The translations under genes and the position numbers were made by a program. Below are positions 17,837 to 27,054 of a stretch of 64,000 bases of DNA, one piece after another. The notes below the pieces were generated by a model that was not told the origin of the DNA, did not search any database, and was given only the letters and a program-made list of their open reading frames with translations. The stretch's first letter is position 1; each line of letters begins with the position of its first letter. Source of the DNA: DAOUJI01 sp965219565 (GTDB lineage: Bacteria; Chloroflexota; Dehalococcoidia; Lucifugimonadales; JAGWBF01); contig OZ244780.1 in NCBI GenBank assembly GCA_965219565.1, positions 682,001-746,000 on the forward strand. The letters are read 5' to 3'.

Positions 17837-19270
17837 TCAGTCCTCCAGCACCCAGAAGTCCTTGCCGCCCCCGCCCTGGCTGGAGTTTACAACCAAGCTT
17901 CCCCGGCGCAAGGCCACGCGGCAGAACGCTCCCGGCACGATTCGGGTCTGGCGTCCCTGAAGCACAAAGGGCCGGAGGTCTACGTGACGGGGTTCGAAGC
18001 TCCCGTCAATCAAGCACGGCGACCTGGAGAGCGCGAGGGTCGGCTGCGAAATGAAGTCTGCAGGGTTGGCCCGCACCTGGGCGGCGTACCGTTCCCGCTC
18101 CTCCGGCGTTGAGTGGGGGCCCACCAGCATCCCGTACCCCCCGGACTCTCCGACACGCTTGACCACCAGGTCCTGGAGGTTGTCCAGGGTGTATTCCAGG
18201 TCCTCCGGCCTCCTGCACAGGCGGGTTTCTACGTTGGCCAGCAGCGGCTCCTCGCCCAGGTAGTAGCGCACCATGTCCGGAACGTAGGGGTAGACGCTCT
18301 TGTCGTCGGCGACCCCTGTCCCGGGCGCGTTGGCGATGGTCACGTTCCCCTTTTGCCAGGCGCGGACCAGACCGGGAACGCCGACCAGGGAGTCCCTGCG
18401 GAAAACGGTAGGGTCGATGAAGTCGTCGTCCACGCGACGGTACACGAGGTCCACGCGCTGCAGACCTGTTGTTGTGCGCATGTAGACAAAATCGTCGCGG
18501 ACAATCAGGTCCCGGCCCTCCACCAGCTCCGCGCCAATCTCGTGGGCCAGGAAAACATGCTCGTAGAAGGCGGAGTTGTACACCCCTGGCGTTAGCAGCG
18601 CAATGGACGGCTCCGGCCGCCCTTCTGGAGCCAGTTCCCGCAGTGTCTCCAATAGGGACCGGCCATATTGCTCGACCTCACGCACCCGCGAGGCGCGGTA
18701 CAAGCGACGCAAGTTTGCCTTGGACGCCTTGCGGTTGGCGAGCATGTAGGACACGCCCGAAGGGACCCGCAGGTTATCCTCGAGCACCCAGAAGCCGTCG
18801 TTGGTGCGCACCAAGTCCGTGCCGCAGATGGCGACCCAGACGCCGTGGGGTGCAGAGAATCCGCGCATCTCTGCCCTGTATTGTGGGCGCCCGTCCACCA
18901 CGTCGGCGGGGACCACACCGTCACGGACGATACGGGACTCCCCGTAGACGTCTTCCAAGAAGAGGTTCAGAGTTTTAAGACGCTGGGTCAGACCCTCCTC
19001 CAAGAGCCGCCATTCGCCGCCTGACATCACCCTGGGCAGACAGTCTATGGGGATGATTCGCTCGTCCGACTCGTTGTCGCCGTAGACAGTGAAAGTGATG
19101 CCTTCGTTGGAGAAGGAGCGCGTTACGCGGTCCTGTATGGCGTTGATTTCTTCCGTGGAGAGGCGGGTCAGGGTGTCGTAGAGTTGGCGGCAATGCTCTC
19201 GTGGAGCGCCGTCGGGCATGAACATCTCGTCGTAGATGGACGGGTCGATATCGTAATTGTCGAATTCCAC
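17837..19270 (-). CDS. Circularly permuted ATP-grasp family protein (DUF404/DUF407)
   Basis: This 477-residue protein matches the circularly permuted type-2 ATP-grasp family: 'YDEMFMPDGAPREH' near residue 12, 'VLEDNLRVPSGVSYML' near 170, 'VVKRVGESGGYGMLVGP' near 345, and a C-terminal 'SSQGGGGKDFWVLED'. The enzymes are predicted carboxylate-amine ligases, but known substrates are lacking. It is followed 12 bp later by the alpha-E gene and then by GH15, suggesting one operon. The standard start is the ATG at 19270. The length is normal for the family. I infer ligase activity from the fold only. Confidence 0.9.
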   Translation of the reverse strand: MEFDNYDIDPSIYDEMFMPDGAPREHCRQLYDTLTRLSTEEINAIQDRVTRSFSNEGITFTVYGDNESDERIIPIDCLPRVMSGGEWRLLEEGLTQRLKTLNLFLEDVYGESRIVRDGVVPADVVDGRPQYRAEMRGFSAPHGVWVAICGTDLVRTNDGFWVLEDNLRVPSGVSYMLANRKASKANLRRLYRASRVREVEQYGRSLLETLRELAPEGRPEPSIALLTPGVYNSAFYEHVFLAHEIGAELVEGRDLIVRDDFVYMRTTTGLQRVDLVYRRVDDDFIDPTVFRRDSLVGVPGLVRAWQKGNVTIANAPGTGVADDKSVYPYVPDMVRYYLGEEPLLANVETRLCRRPEDLEYTLDNLQDLVVKRVGESGGYGMLVGPHSTPEERERYAAQVRANPADFISQPTLALSRSPCLIDGSFEPRHVDLRPFVLQGRQTRIVPGAFCRVALRRGSLVVNSSQGGGGKDFWVLED

Positions 19271-19392
19271 CGCTTCTTCCGCTGACGAGTTCGCTGACGA
19301 CAGAGTACACGATGGCGACGGCGATTGTCTGTAACGTCCGCCTCCGACCAGGGGAGGAATTCCGTAAGACCCTTATGCCAGGGGGCAAACCC

Positions 19393-21324
19393 CTACAGGT
19401 CGGTGCGGTACAAGTAGCGGATGTCCCAGACCGCGTACAGGGTTGGGGTCAGGTTGCCGAAGACGTTTCGTACTGCGCTCAGCCGTTCTGAAAGGGTGGT
19501 GTATATGAGAGGCACGTTCTCGGCTGCGATTTCCTGGGCGCGGAGGTAATGGCCGATCCTCTTGGCTCGGTCCAGTTCCTGGCTGCCCTTGATGTACAAC
19601 TCGTTGATTTCGGCTTCCCATTCCGTGGCTGGCTGCGGCTGGTTTGGGTTCCACAGGTGCAGGTTCTCGTTGCTGTGCCAGACGGTGATGCCGCCGTGGG
19701 GTTCGGTCCCGCCGGTCAAGCCGATCACCATAGCCTCCCAGTCGTAGGATGCGGTCAGCTGGGACACGAGGTCGCCGAACTCGATAAGCTGTAAGTCCAC
19801 CTTGAGGCCTATTTGCTCCATGCCCCGGCTGATAATGGCGGCGGCCCTTTCACGTACGCTGTTTCCCGTGTTGGTGACCAGCGAGAACTCTATCGGGTTG
19901 CCCGCGCCGTCTTCACGTATGCCGTCCCCGTCTGTGTCGGTCCAGCCCATGCCGTCCAGGATTTCGTTGGCCTTGTCCAGGTCGTACTCGTATCGCCGCA
20001 CGTCCGGGTTGTGGAAGTCGCCTGCGGCAGGGCTAATGGCGGCCCACTGCGGGTAGCCGAGGCCGTGCTGCACGTCGTCGATGATTGCGTCCTTGTCTAT
20101 GCTGTGGGCGGCGGCCTGCCGGAACTCCTTGTTCTGGAACCACGCAAGCTTTTCCGGTGCCACGTAGACGTCTCCGGTTTCCGGGTTTTTGCCGGGGTTC
20201 ATGTTGAACCCGAGGAACGTTGTGCCGAAAGCGGGGCCCCGCTTGTATATGGTGAAGTTGCGTTCCTCTTGTTGAGGTTCCAACTCCGCAAATTCCTCTC
20301 CCAGAACCCCGTGGGAGTCGGACTCGCCCGCCAGGAACTTGGCCAGCTCGGTCTCCAAGTCAGGAACGATGTTGTAGACGATTCGGTCCAGGTAGGGAAG
20401 AGTGTCTCCTGCTTCGTTCTTGAGCCAGTAGTCGGGGTTACGGCGCATGACGACCCGGGACATAGGTTCGTAACTTTCGATGGTGAAGGGGCCAGTGCCA
20501 ATAAACTCCGCCGGGTCCGTTTCGATGTCCCACGTCTCAACAAATGAGTCGTCGTCCACGTGCTTCTCCAGGATGTGCCTCGGATATATTGCCGTGCCCA
20601 TCGAGCGGAGGAACGGGGCAAATGATACAGGCAGGACGCATTCGACCGTGTATTCGTCTAATGCTCTGACCGTCATAGGCGACTCCTGCCACTGGCCGGT
20701 CTCCTCGTCTATAGAGCGGAAGTGGAATGTAGCGCGGCTGCTGGCGAGTATGTCGTCGTTGTAGATAATGCGGTTGAACGTGAAGTCCACGTCGTGGGCG
20801 GTGAAGGGTTCTCCGTCGTGCCACGTGACGTCCCTGCCAATGTAGAATGTCCAAGTCAAGCCGTCGTCCGAACGGGCCCAGGACTCCGCCAGGGCCGGTT
20901 CCACCTCGTCGGTAAGCCACGAGACCTCGGTCAGTCCCTCGAAGAGGGCTCCCAGCACCCCCGACGACGAGGCATCGTTGGCAATGGCCAGGTTGAAGGT
21001 GAGCGGTTCGGAAATTGTGGCGAACGTAAGTGTTCCGCCATGCTTTCCGACAGCGTATTCGAACTCTTCGGCGTTCTTCTTGAGTTGGTCGACGACATCC
21101 GGTTCGGGAGTGGGTGTTGCAGGTACGGGAGTGTGTGTGTTTGGCACCGGAGTGGCGGTGGACTGTTGAGGAGTGGGTGTAGCCGGTTGGGGGTCGTCTG
21201 AACATGCGGCAAGCATGAGCAGAGAAGCGACCAAAAGAATGGCCAGGCCCCACTGGAGCGTGAACTTATTTGCTCCGATATTAATCCGTGAAGCAAGTTC
21301 GTTCCGGAATAGAGTCATCGGCAT
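19393..21324 (-). CDS. ABC transporter substrate-binding lipoprotein, family 5
   Basis: This is a second family-5 solute-binding lipoprotein, about 643 residues. The signal sequence ends in a lipobox LAAC, followed by a Thr/Pro linker with repeated TPxP units. Typical family sequences are 'GLTWTFYIGRDVTWHDGEPFTAHDV' and 'FIGTGPFTIESYEPMSRVVM'. I prefer the ATG at 21324, preceded by GAGG, to an upstream in-frame start 15 codons earlier; a further ATG two codons downstream is equally possible. No permease or ATPase genes are adjacent, so it is another orphan. Its sequence differs clearly from the one at 2206-4044 and it probably binds a different ligand. Confidence 0.9.
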   Translation of the reverse strand: MPMTLFRNELASRINIGANKFTLQWGLAILLVASLLMLAACSDDPQPATPTPQQSTATPVPNTHTPVPATPTPEPDVVDQLKKNAEEFEYAVGKHGGTLTFATISEPLTFNLAIANDASSSGVLGALFEGLTEVSWLTDEVEPALAESWARSDDGLTWTFYIGRDVTWHDGEPFTAHDVDFTFNRIIYNDDILASSRATFHFRSIDEETGQWQESPMTVRALDEYTVECVLPVSFAPFLRSMGTAIYPRHILEKHVDDDSFVETWDIETDPAEFIGTGPFTIESYEPMSRVVMRRNPDYWLKNEAGDTLPYLDRIVYNIVPDLETELAKFLAGESDSHGVLGEEFAELEPQQEERNFTIYKRGPAFGTTFLGFNMNPGKNPETGDVYVAPEKLAWFQNKEFRQAAAHSIDKDAIIDDVQHGLGYPQWAAISPAAGDFHNPDVRRYEYDLDKANEILDGMGWTDTDGDGIREDGAGNPIEFSLVTNTGNSVRERAAAIISRGMEQIGLKVDLQLIEFGDLVSQLTASYDWEAMVIGLTGGTEPHGGITVWHSNENLHLWNPNQPQPATEWEAEINELYIKGSQELDRAKRIGHYLRAQEIAAENVPLIYTTLSERLSAVRNVFGNLTPTLYAVWDIRYLYRTDL

Positions 21325-21563
21325 GTTCCTCAAGTCGATTGAGATGCGTCTGGCGCTGTGCCCTATCATTTGTGGGACCAGCGCCTAGGCGTAGGATACG
21401 TTGCCATCGCTCTTATACCATCGCCGTATTAGCCCTGCAATAGCTGATACATCATCGTATTCTCGGATTTCTTCTATCTGTTGGGCGTAGATGGAAGGAA
21501 TGGGTCGTGAGTTGAGCAGGAGGATGTGCCGGACGGCTCCGCGGCGTGGGGTCTACGGCGGGT

Positions 21564-23786
21564 CTAGGCCACCGGGGCGTCGGCCTCATCGGCTGCGACG
21601 ACCGCCATGCCCGTCAGGGGCAGTTCCACCGTCATCAGGGTGAACTCACCGGGCTCCGAGTCCACTCGTATAGAACCGCCGTGCTGGCGCACGATGTCGT
21701 TGCACAGCGACAGCCCCAGCCCAGTGCCCTTGTCGGTGGGCTTGGTCGTAAAGAACGGGTTGAATATCTTTTCAATGACCTCGGGCGGCATTCCGGACCC
21801 GTTGTCCCTTATTCCTATCTCGCAACGCTCCTCGGTGCGGCGGGTCGTCAGCGACAACGTTGGCATGTAGCCGCCGCCGTCCCCGCTGGCTTCGTTAGCC
21901 CGCCGCATCTCGTCGGTGGCGTAGCAGGCGTTGCTAACCATATTCAGGAACACGCGTCCCAAGTCTTGGGATATAACTTCCAACTCACCCATTTCCGGGT
22001 CCAGGTCCACTTCGATGTGAAGTTGGAAGTCAGGGTCTGTGGCTCGGACGCTGTGGTAAGCCAGGCGTGCGTGCTCTTCCAGCAGCTGGTTGATGTCGGT
22101 GGGCTGGGGCGCCCCGGGCCCCCGGCTCATAGACAGCATGTCGTTGACGATGCGGTTGGCGCGGTCTCCGTGGGACTGTATGCGCTCCAGGTTGCCCTTG
22201 AGGTCGTCGGAGATGTCTTTGATGAGTCCCCGCTGCTCCTGGGTCAATTCACCGTCGCCTTCGTTTAGGGTCTCCTCGAGTTCGCCAAGCAGTTCCCCGG
22301 ATATCTGGGAGAAGTTCTTGACGAAGTTGAGCGGATTGCGAATCTCATGGGCCACGCCGGCAGTAAGCTCACCCAGTGCGGCCAGTTTCTCCCGCATGAC
22401 GATTTGGTCCTGGGCTGTTTGCAGCTCGGCCAACACTCCCTCAAGCTGTTCGTTCTTGCCTTGCAGCTCCTCGGCCAGCTTCTCCACAAGGTTCAGGCGT
22501 TGGACCTCTAGGGCGTGGCGTCGGAACACCTCAAGGGCGGCGGCCATGTCGGCCACCTCGTCCCGGCCTTCTATCTCGACCGTGGTTTCGAGGTCGCCAT
22601 CCGCCATGCGACGCATCCAACTGGACAGCATGGCAAGGCGACGCAGCAACACCCGTCCGACGAACAGCCAGGCAAGGAGCACCGCTCCGCCGATGCTGAT
22701 GCCGCTGATGGCCAACAACAGCGTACGGCCAGTCAGGACAGCTTGTTCGGAGGCCAGGGTTGCCTCCTCGGCGCTCAATTGGGCCTCGGCCACCAACCCG
22801 TCCACCTGCTCCACAAGGTCAACAGCTATGCCTCGGTTGTCAGCCAGCAGGCCCGCCTGAAGCTCGGAGAGCGCCAGCACTCGAAAACTTAAGTCGAAGG
22901 CGTTCTGGTCATGCAGCCCCAACTCCAACAACCGGGCAAAGAGAGGGTCAAGTTCTGCGTGCAGCGGAGAGTCCTTCAAGGACTCCAGGTTCCGTTCTAT
23001 GTGACCGGCGGAGGACTCGAACCGTTCCCTCAGAGGCTCGACTGTGTCGGCGTTGGACAGAGTGAACGCGCTGGCCAGCAATTGCGTCGCTATGCTGGCG
23101 TGGGCCTGGAGTTCTGAAAGGTAACGGAAGCGGGCTATCTCGGCCTCGGAAAAATGGGTGTCGCGCGGCTCCGGAAGAAGAGAATCGACGGCAGCAGCCT
23201 CGATCGGCGTTTCCGACGTCTGGAAGCCGGTGATCGTATAGAAGAACTGGTCGTCAATAGCCGGGTTTATAGTCGATTCCAGTTTCGCCCGGAGGCCAGG
23301 CTGGTTCCTGTCTCCGGAAAGTTCCAGGCTCACGGCGTGGGTGCGCTCGGCCAGCTCGAAGCGCTCCAACATGCTGCTTTCCACTGACCTGATGTTTTTC
23401 ACCAACAACTCGCCTTCGGAACGGATGGTCTCGAACCGCGGGTCATCCCTGCCGCTTTGCAGACGGCCCAGCTCTTCCTCGAATCCGCTGTGCGCCTCGG
23501 CGATGCTGGCGGAGACTTGGGCGAATTCGTCACGGTTCTCAGACGCAGTCAGGCTCGGCGCTGCAGCCGCCAGGATTCCTCCATAGCGGGCCACACCGAA
23601 CGCCGCGGCCATGGAGGGTACGCTCTCATCGTTTACCCGCCCCTGCGCCGAACCCACGCTGTTGAATGAGAACCATCCCACGAGACTGGCTGCTATAGTG
23701 AGGACGACCGCTCCCCCCAGCGCGATGTAGAGCTGGGTGGAGATGCGGTACCGCAAGTCGAGAATGCGTTTCAGCCGCTCGCTCAT
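21564..23786 (-). CDS. Sensor histidine kinase, TorS-like sensor with HAMP
   Basis: This 740-residue membrane histidine kinase has a transmembrane segment near 20-45, a long extracytoplasmic helical region to about 350 whose 'SVPSMAAAFGVARYGG' start recalls the TorS sensor, a second membrane segment at about 355-375, HAMP (about 378-430), and coiled coil. The phosphoacceptor His480 lies in GVAHEIRNP. The ATPase domain contains N (NMVSNACYAT), G1 (DNGSGMP) and G2 (KGTGLGLSL) boxes at about 605-715. It would phosphorylate a response regulator. Its start overlaps the end of the periplasmic binding-protein gene by 4 bp, so that protein is the likely ligand sensor, as TorT is for TorS. The likely receiver is the REC domain of the phosphatase encoded earlier in the same operon. 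Ligand unknown. Confidence 0.9.
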   Translation of the reverse strand: MSERLKRILDLRYRISTQLYIALGGAVVLTIAASLVGWFSFNSVGSAQGRVNDESVPSMAAAFGVARYGGILAAAAPSLTASENRDEFAQVSASIAEAHSGFEEELGRLQSGRDDPRFETIRSEGELLVKNIRSVESSMLERFELAERTHAVSLELSGDRNQPGLRAKLESTINPAIDDQFFYTITGFQTSETPIEAAAVDSLLPEPRDTHFSEAEIARFRYLSELQAHASIATQLLASAFTLSNADTVEPLRERFESSAGHIERNLESLKDSPLHAELDPLFARLLELGLHDQNAFDLSFRVLALSELQAGLLADNRGIAVDLVEQVDGLVAEAQLSAEEATLASEQAVLTGRTLLLAISGISIGGAVLLAWLFVGRVLLRRLAMLSSWMRRMADGDLETTVEIEGRDEVADMAAALEVFRRHALEVQRLNLVEKLAEELQGKNEQLEGVLAELQTAQDQIVMREKLAALGELTAGVAHEIRNPLNFVKNFSQISGELLGELEETLNEGDGELTQEQRGLIKDISDDLKGNLERIQSHGDRANRIVNDMLSMSRGPGAPQPTDINQLLEEHARLAYHSVRATDPDFQLHIEVDLDPEMGELEVISQDLGRVFLNMVSNACYATDEMRRANEASGDGGGYMPTLSLTTRRTEERCEIGIRDNGSGMPPEVIEKIFNPFFTTKPTDKGTGLGLSLCNDIVRQHGGSIRVDSEPGEFTLMTVELPLTGMAVVAADEADAPVA

Positions 23787-25051
23787 TGCCCTAAAACCCC
23801 GGAGAGTGTGGCCAGATTATAGGCTCCGTCTTCCCCTATGACGGTCAGGAACACAGCGTCCGAACCTTGGTTGTCCCGCCCTCGGTATTTTAGTTGAAAC
23901 CCATCTAGGTCAATGACTTCCGCCCCGAGCAGACTGTCGAGAAAACACTTCCGAGTCGGTTCAGGCCCGCACATTTCGAGTCCAGCCACAGCCAGGCGCC
24001 CGGCCAGATAGCCCTCCAGCGAAACGAAGCCGGGGACTGCGTCGGGGAGATAGTCCCCAATAGAGCTCAAGTATTTTTCGATTATGGGCAGTGAATCGTC
24101 GGTTGGGAAGGGCACCACCTGGGTGACGAAGACGCCTTCTCCCGTGGGGCCCAGTTCTTCGGCCAGTGCATTGCTGCCGACAAAGGAAACGGTCATGAAC
24201 ACCGCGTCCATGCCCAACCGTTTGGCCCAGGCAATTGAGTGGGCCACCGGCTCATACGCCCCGATCAATATTACCGCTTGAGGGTCTGCACTGAGAAGGT
24301 CGAGCACTCCGGTCTTGACCGACGTGGTGTTGCGGGCGTACAACCCGACCGCCGCCGGTTCCATGCCGCGGCGGTCCAAGGCCAGCCGAACGCCCCTGTA
24401 GCCGGCGCGTCCGAAGGAATCGTCCTGGTACATCACGGCGATCCGGTCGTAGTCCAGGTCCCCGGTCAATTGGGCCACCATCGATTCAGTCTCATCGTAG
24501 TAGGAAGCGCGCAGGTTGACGATGTTGTCCCATTCCTGTTCCCGCAAGAAGGCTGCGCCGGTGAATGGAGCGATGTAGGGAACACCCGCCTCGGCTGCGA
24601 TGGGGGTCGCGGAGCGGGACGTGGGGGTTCCCACAGCCCCTATCAACGCAAACACCAGTTCCTCTTCTATTAGACGAGTGGTGTTGGCGATGGCCGCTTC
24701 CGGCTCATAGGAATCGTCCAGGAAAACCAGGTCCAGGCTCCGACCATGGACGCCTCCATTCTGGTTCGCTTCATGAAATGCAGCACGTATTCCAAGTCGC
24801 ATGTCGATGCCTAGTTGCTGGGCTGGTCCGCTGAAAGCGGCGGACTGGCCGAAAAGCACGCGGTCATCGTAGATTCCTGGGTCTGGACCGGATGAGGATG
24901 TGGACGCCGAGGTGGGGGTGGGGACGGATGTAGCGACGAGTGTTGCGGTTGGGTCTCCTTGGTTGCATCCAGTCAAGCCTACTACGGCGAGGGCGACCGC
25001 AGACCCAACCCCGCACAGCAACGCTGTGGACCAGCGGGGTTTTTGGTTCAC
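23783..25051 (-). CDS. Periplasmic binding lipoprotein, branched-chain amino acid type (Peripla_BP_6)
   Basis: This 422-residue type-I binding protein has a lipoprotein signal (lipobox LTGC), a short Thr/Ser/Pro linker, and a two-lobed ligand domain typical of Leu/Ile/Val-type receptors ('FGQSAAFSGPAQQLGIDMRLGI' segment near residue 67, 'IAVMYQDDSFGRAGYRG' near 200). Such proteins usually serve ABC importers, but no permease is nearby. Instead the gene overlaps the histidine kinase gene by 4 bp and the RsbW-like gene by 4 bp. I therefore infer that it presents a ligand to the kinase sensor rather than to a transporter. The ligand could be an amino acid, amide or other small organic molecule. 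Confidence 0.88.
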   Translation of the reverse strand: MNQKPRWSTALLCGVGSAVALAVVGLTGCNQGDPTATLVATSVPTPTSASTSSSGPDPGIYDDRVLFGQSAAFSGPAQQLGIDMRLGIRAAFHEANQNGGVHGRSLDLVFLDDSYEPEAAIANTTRLIEEELVFALIGAVGTPTSRSATPIAAEAGVPYIAPFTGAAFLREQEWDNIVNLRASYYDETESMVAQLTGDLDYDRIAVMYQDDSFGRAGYRGVRLALDRRGMEPAAVGLYARNTTSVKTGVLDLLSADPQAVILIGAYEPVAHSIAWAKRLGMDAVFMTVSFVGSNALAEELGPTGEGVFVTQVVPFPTDDSLPIIEKYLSSIGDYLPDAVPGFVSLEGYLAGRLAVAGLEMCGPEPTRKCFLDSLLGAEVIDLDGFQLKYRGRDNQGSDAVFLTVIGEDGAYNLATLSGVLGQ

Positions 25052-25461
25052 TCAGCCCTTCGTTTGGCCAGGGCCAGGAAGTTCTTGCCCTGCTCCCGCC
25101 GGTAGTGCATTTCGTCCATCATCGTACGCACGAAATATAGGCCCAAGCCGCCGATGGGACGTTCCTCCAGGGGAGCCTTTATATCGGGTTCGACGGCGTC
25201 GTTAAGGGGATCGAATGGTCGACCGTCGTCGGTGATTTCAATGGTGACCGATTCTTCTTCTGAGGAGAGAGAGACCTCAATCATGCTGACCTCTCCTCCG
25301 TAATTGACGATGTTGACGCTCAGTTCGTCAAGGACGAGGTTGACCTTGAACTCCAGGTCCTGAGACCAGTTCTCTCTTAGGGCCAAGTCTTCGACGGCGG
25401 CGGTGATTTGCCGAAGCTCGTCAAGGGCGGGCCGAATCTTCAAGGAGACGTGGGCGCTCAA
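25048..25461 (-). CDS. RsbW-like anti-sigma/serine kinase (HATPase_c_2)
   Basis: This 137-residue protein is a GHKL-type ATPase of the anti-sigma regulatory kinase family. It has the N box ('NLVLDELSVNIVNYG' near residue 45), the G1-like 'ITDDGRPFDPL' near 82 and 'GGLGLYFVRTMMDE' near 108. Such kinases bind a target, classically a sigma factor, and phosphorylate a STAS antagonist. The matching STAS protein and PP2C phosphatase are encoded immediately before it, with gene overlaps of 4 and 14 bp. No sigma factor gene lies in the operon, so the output partner is unknown. It could act on a distant sigma factor or on another enzyme. Confidence 0.88.
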   Translation of the reverse strand: MSAHVSLKIRPALDELRQITAAVEDLALRENWSQDLEFKVNLVLDELSVNIVNYGGEVSMIEVSLSSEEESVTIEITDDGRPFDPLNDAVEPDIKAPLEERPIGGLGLYFVRTMMDEMHYRREQGKNFLALAKRRAE

Positions 25462-26654
25462 TTACCGCCTCCGATGTGACGCAGCGCCAGGCAGGTAATG
25501 TCGTCGGATTGGGCCGTCTCACCTGCAAAGGCGCTCACGGCGTCGAGTATTGCTTGAGTCAGCTCGTGGGAGTCCCCGAAAAGATTGTTCTGGAAGATCT
25601 CACGCAGGCGCTCAAGTCCGAACTCTTCGCCGTCCGCGTTCATCGCCTCGGTGACTCCGTCGGTGTAGCAAACCAAGATGTCTCCCGGAGCGCAAATTAC
25701 GGTGTTCTGTTTGAAATTGATGTCTGGCATTACCCCAAGGGCCACGCCGCCGGTGGACGGAATAAGGGATGAACTTCCGTCAGGATGGACTATCAGCGGG
25801 GGGTTATGACCGGCGTTGGCGTAGGTCACGTGTCCGGTTGCCGGGTCATATACTGCGTACACGACGGTAACGAACATCATGGTTTCGTTTTCCGGGTAGA
25901 GCAGGTCGTTCACTTCCTTCAACACGTCCCCGGGTTCGGAGTGCCCTATGGCGGCGCCCTTCAACAGCGTCCGGCTGGACATCATGAAGAGGGCGGCTGG
26001 CACTCCCTTGTCGGACACGTCGGCGATAGCCAGCCCAATCCGGTTATTGTCCAAGCGTATAACGTCGAAGAAGTCGCCCCCCACAGTCCGAGCGGGATCC
26101 ATGCTGCCGAAGAGCTGATAGCTGGGAGACTCAGGAAAGTGCCCCGGGAGAATCGATTGCTGGATGTTGCTGGCGATGTCGAGCTCGTTCTGCAGGGCCA
26201 CCAGCTTGTCCCGGGAGGACAAGGCCTCCCGCCACTCCATCAGGTGGCTTAGCGTTCTTTCAATGGTGACTTCCAAGTCTTCGAAGTCGACGGGTTTTGT
26301 AACGAAATCAAAGGCGCCGCGGTTCATTGCGGTCCGGATGTTTTTCATGTCGCCATAGGCGGAGATGATCACACACCGGAGGTTCGGGTCCACCTTGGGA
26401 ATCTGTTCCAGCAGAGCCAAGCCGTCCATCTTCGGCATGTTTATGTCCGAAAGGACCATGTCGATGTCTTTGTCTTCGTTCAGCTTCTCGAGGGCGTCCA
26501 CCCCGTCATGTGCGAATACAAACTGGTAGCGACCAGCCCGTATGGCCCTCCGCATCCGTTGTAGAACCATGGGCTCTACGTCCGGCTCGTCGTCGACCAC
26601 CAATATCTTGAACTGATCTTCCACCGGGCGCGTTCCTCGTTCAGTTGTTGACAA
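25458..26654 (-). CDS. Response regulator with SpoIIE-type PP2C phosphatase output (RsbU/RsbP-like)
   Basis: This 398-residue protein joins a receiver domain (about 15-130, phosphoacceptor Asp70 in SDINMP) to a SpoIIE-type serine phosphatase (about 175-395). The phosphatase shows the metal-binding 'GGDFFDVIRLD' and 'IADVSDKGVPAALFM' motifs near 205-240, and later 'YTDGVTEAMN' and 'SDDITCLAL'. A short coiled-coil linker separates them. The expected substrate is the phosphorylated STAS protein encoded just upstream. The receiver would be controlled by the histidine kinase of the same operon. This makes it the junction between two-component and partner-switching signalling. It overlaps the STAS gene by 14 bp and the RsbW-like gene by 4 bp. 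Confidence 0.92.
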   Translation of the reverse strand: MSTTERGTRPVEDQFKILVVDDEPDVEPMVLQRMRRAIRAGRYQFVFAHDGVDALEKLNEDKDIDMVLSDINMPKMDGLALLEQIPKVDPNLRCVIISAYGDMKNIRTAMNRGAFDFVTKPVDFEDLEVTIERTLSHLMEWREALSSRDKLVALQNELDIASNIQQSILPGHFPESPSYQLFGSMDPARTVGGDFFDVIRLDNNRIGLAIADVSDKGVPAALFMMSSRTLLKGAAIGHSEPGDVLKEVNDLLYPENETMMFVTVVYAVYDPATGHVTYANAGHNPPLIVHPDGSSSLIPSTGGVALGVMPDINFKQNTVICAPGDILVCYTDGVTEAMNADGEEFGLERLREIFQNNLFGDSHELTQAILDAVSAFAGETAQSDDITCLALRHIGGGN

Positions 26655-26979
26655 CAGAGAGGGCTTCGTCCTGAGAGTTGTGGATAGGAATTATCTGGGA
26701 GAAACCGCTGATCTCGAATATCTCCCGGATGGCGTCCGAAGGCGAGCAGACGACGAAGTTCGTGTTTGTTGACCGGAGTGTCTTTGCCACCATTAGAATG
26801 ACGCGGAGTCCCGCGCTGCTGATGTACGAAAGCCCTCCCAGGTCCAGGATTACGCCGGAACCGCTTCCATCATTCACCACGGACAGCTCCTCCTGGAATT
26901 GGCTTGCGTTGGCGCTGTCGACGCGGCCGCTGGCCACGGCGACTAAAGCGGTGCCCCGGGTTTCGATTGTCACTGCCAT
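26641..26979 (-). CDS. STAS-domain anti-sigma factor antagonist (RsbV/SpoIIAA-like)
   Basis: This 112-residue single STAS domain has the conserved 'VILDLGGLSYISSAGLRVI' motif near residues 43-61; Ser54 or Ser55 is the likely phosphorylation site. In the family, the unphosphorylated form sequesters the RsbW-type kinase and frees its target, and the phosphorylated form does not. It is the first gene of the five-gene operon, with GGAGG upstream of the ATG. A dyad-symmetric element lies about 80-100 bases upstream. Kinase, phosphatase and sensor genes follow with overlaps. Confidence 0.9.
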   Translation of the reverse strand: MAVTIETRGTALVAVASGRVDSANASQFQEELSVVNDGSGSGVILDLGGLSYISSAGLRVILMVAKTLRSTNTNFVVCSPSDAIREIFEISGFSQIIPIHNSQDEALSVVNN

Positions 26980-27054
26980 CGGTCCGCCTCCAAAACTATC
27001 TTAGGGGTTGCTGTCCGTCGTAGCAGGCTCTCTTCGGCGAGGCTCTTTTTCAGC

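Noticed and set aside
23783..25051. Treating this binding lipoprotein as part of a branched-chain amino acid importer
   Set aside because: No permease or ATPase genes are adjacent, and it overlaps kinase and RsbW-like genes on both sides, which favours a sensing role.
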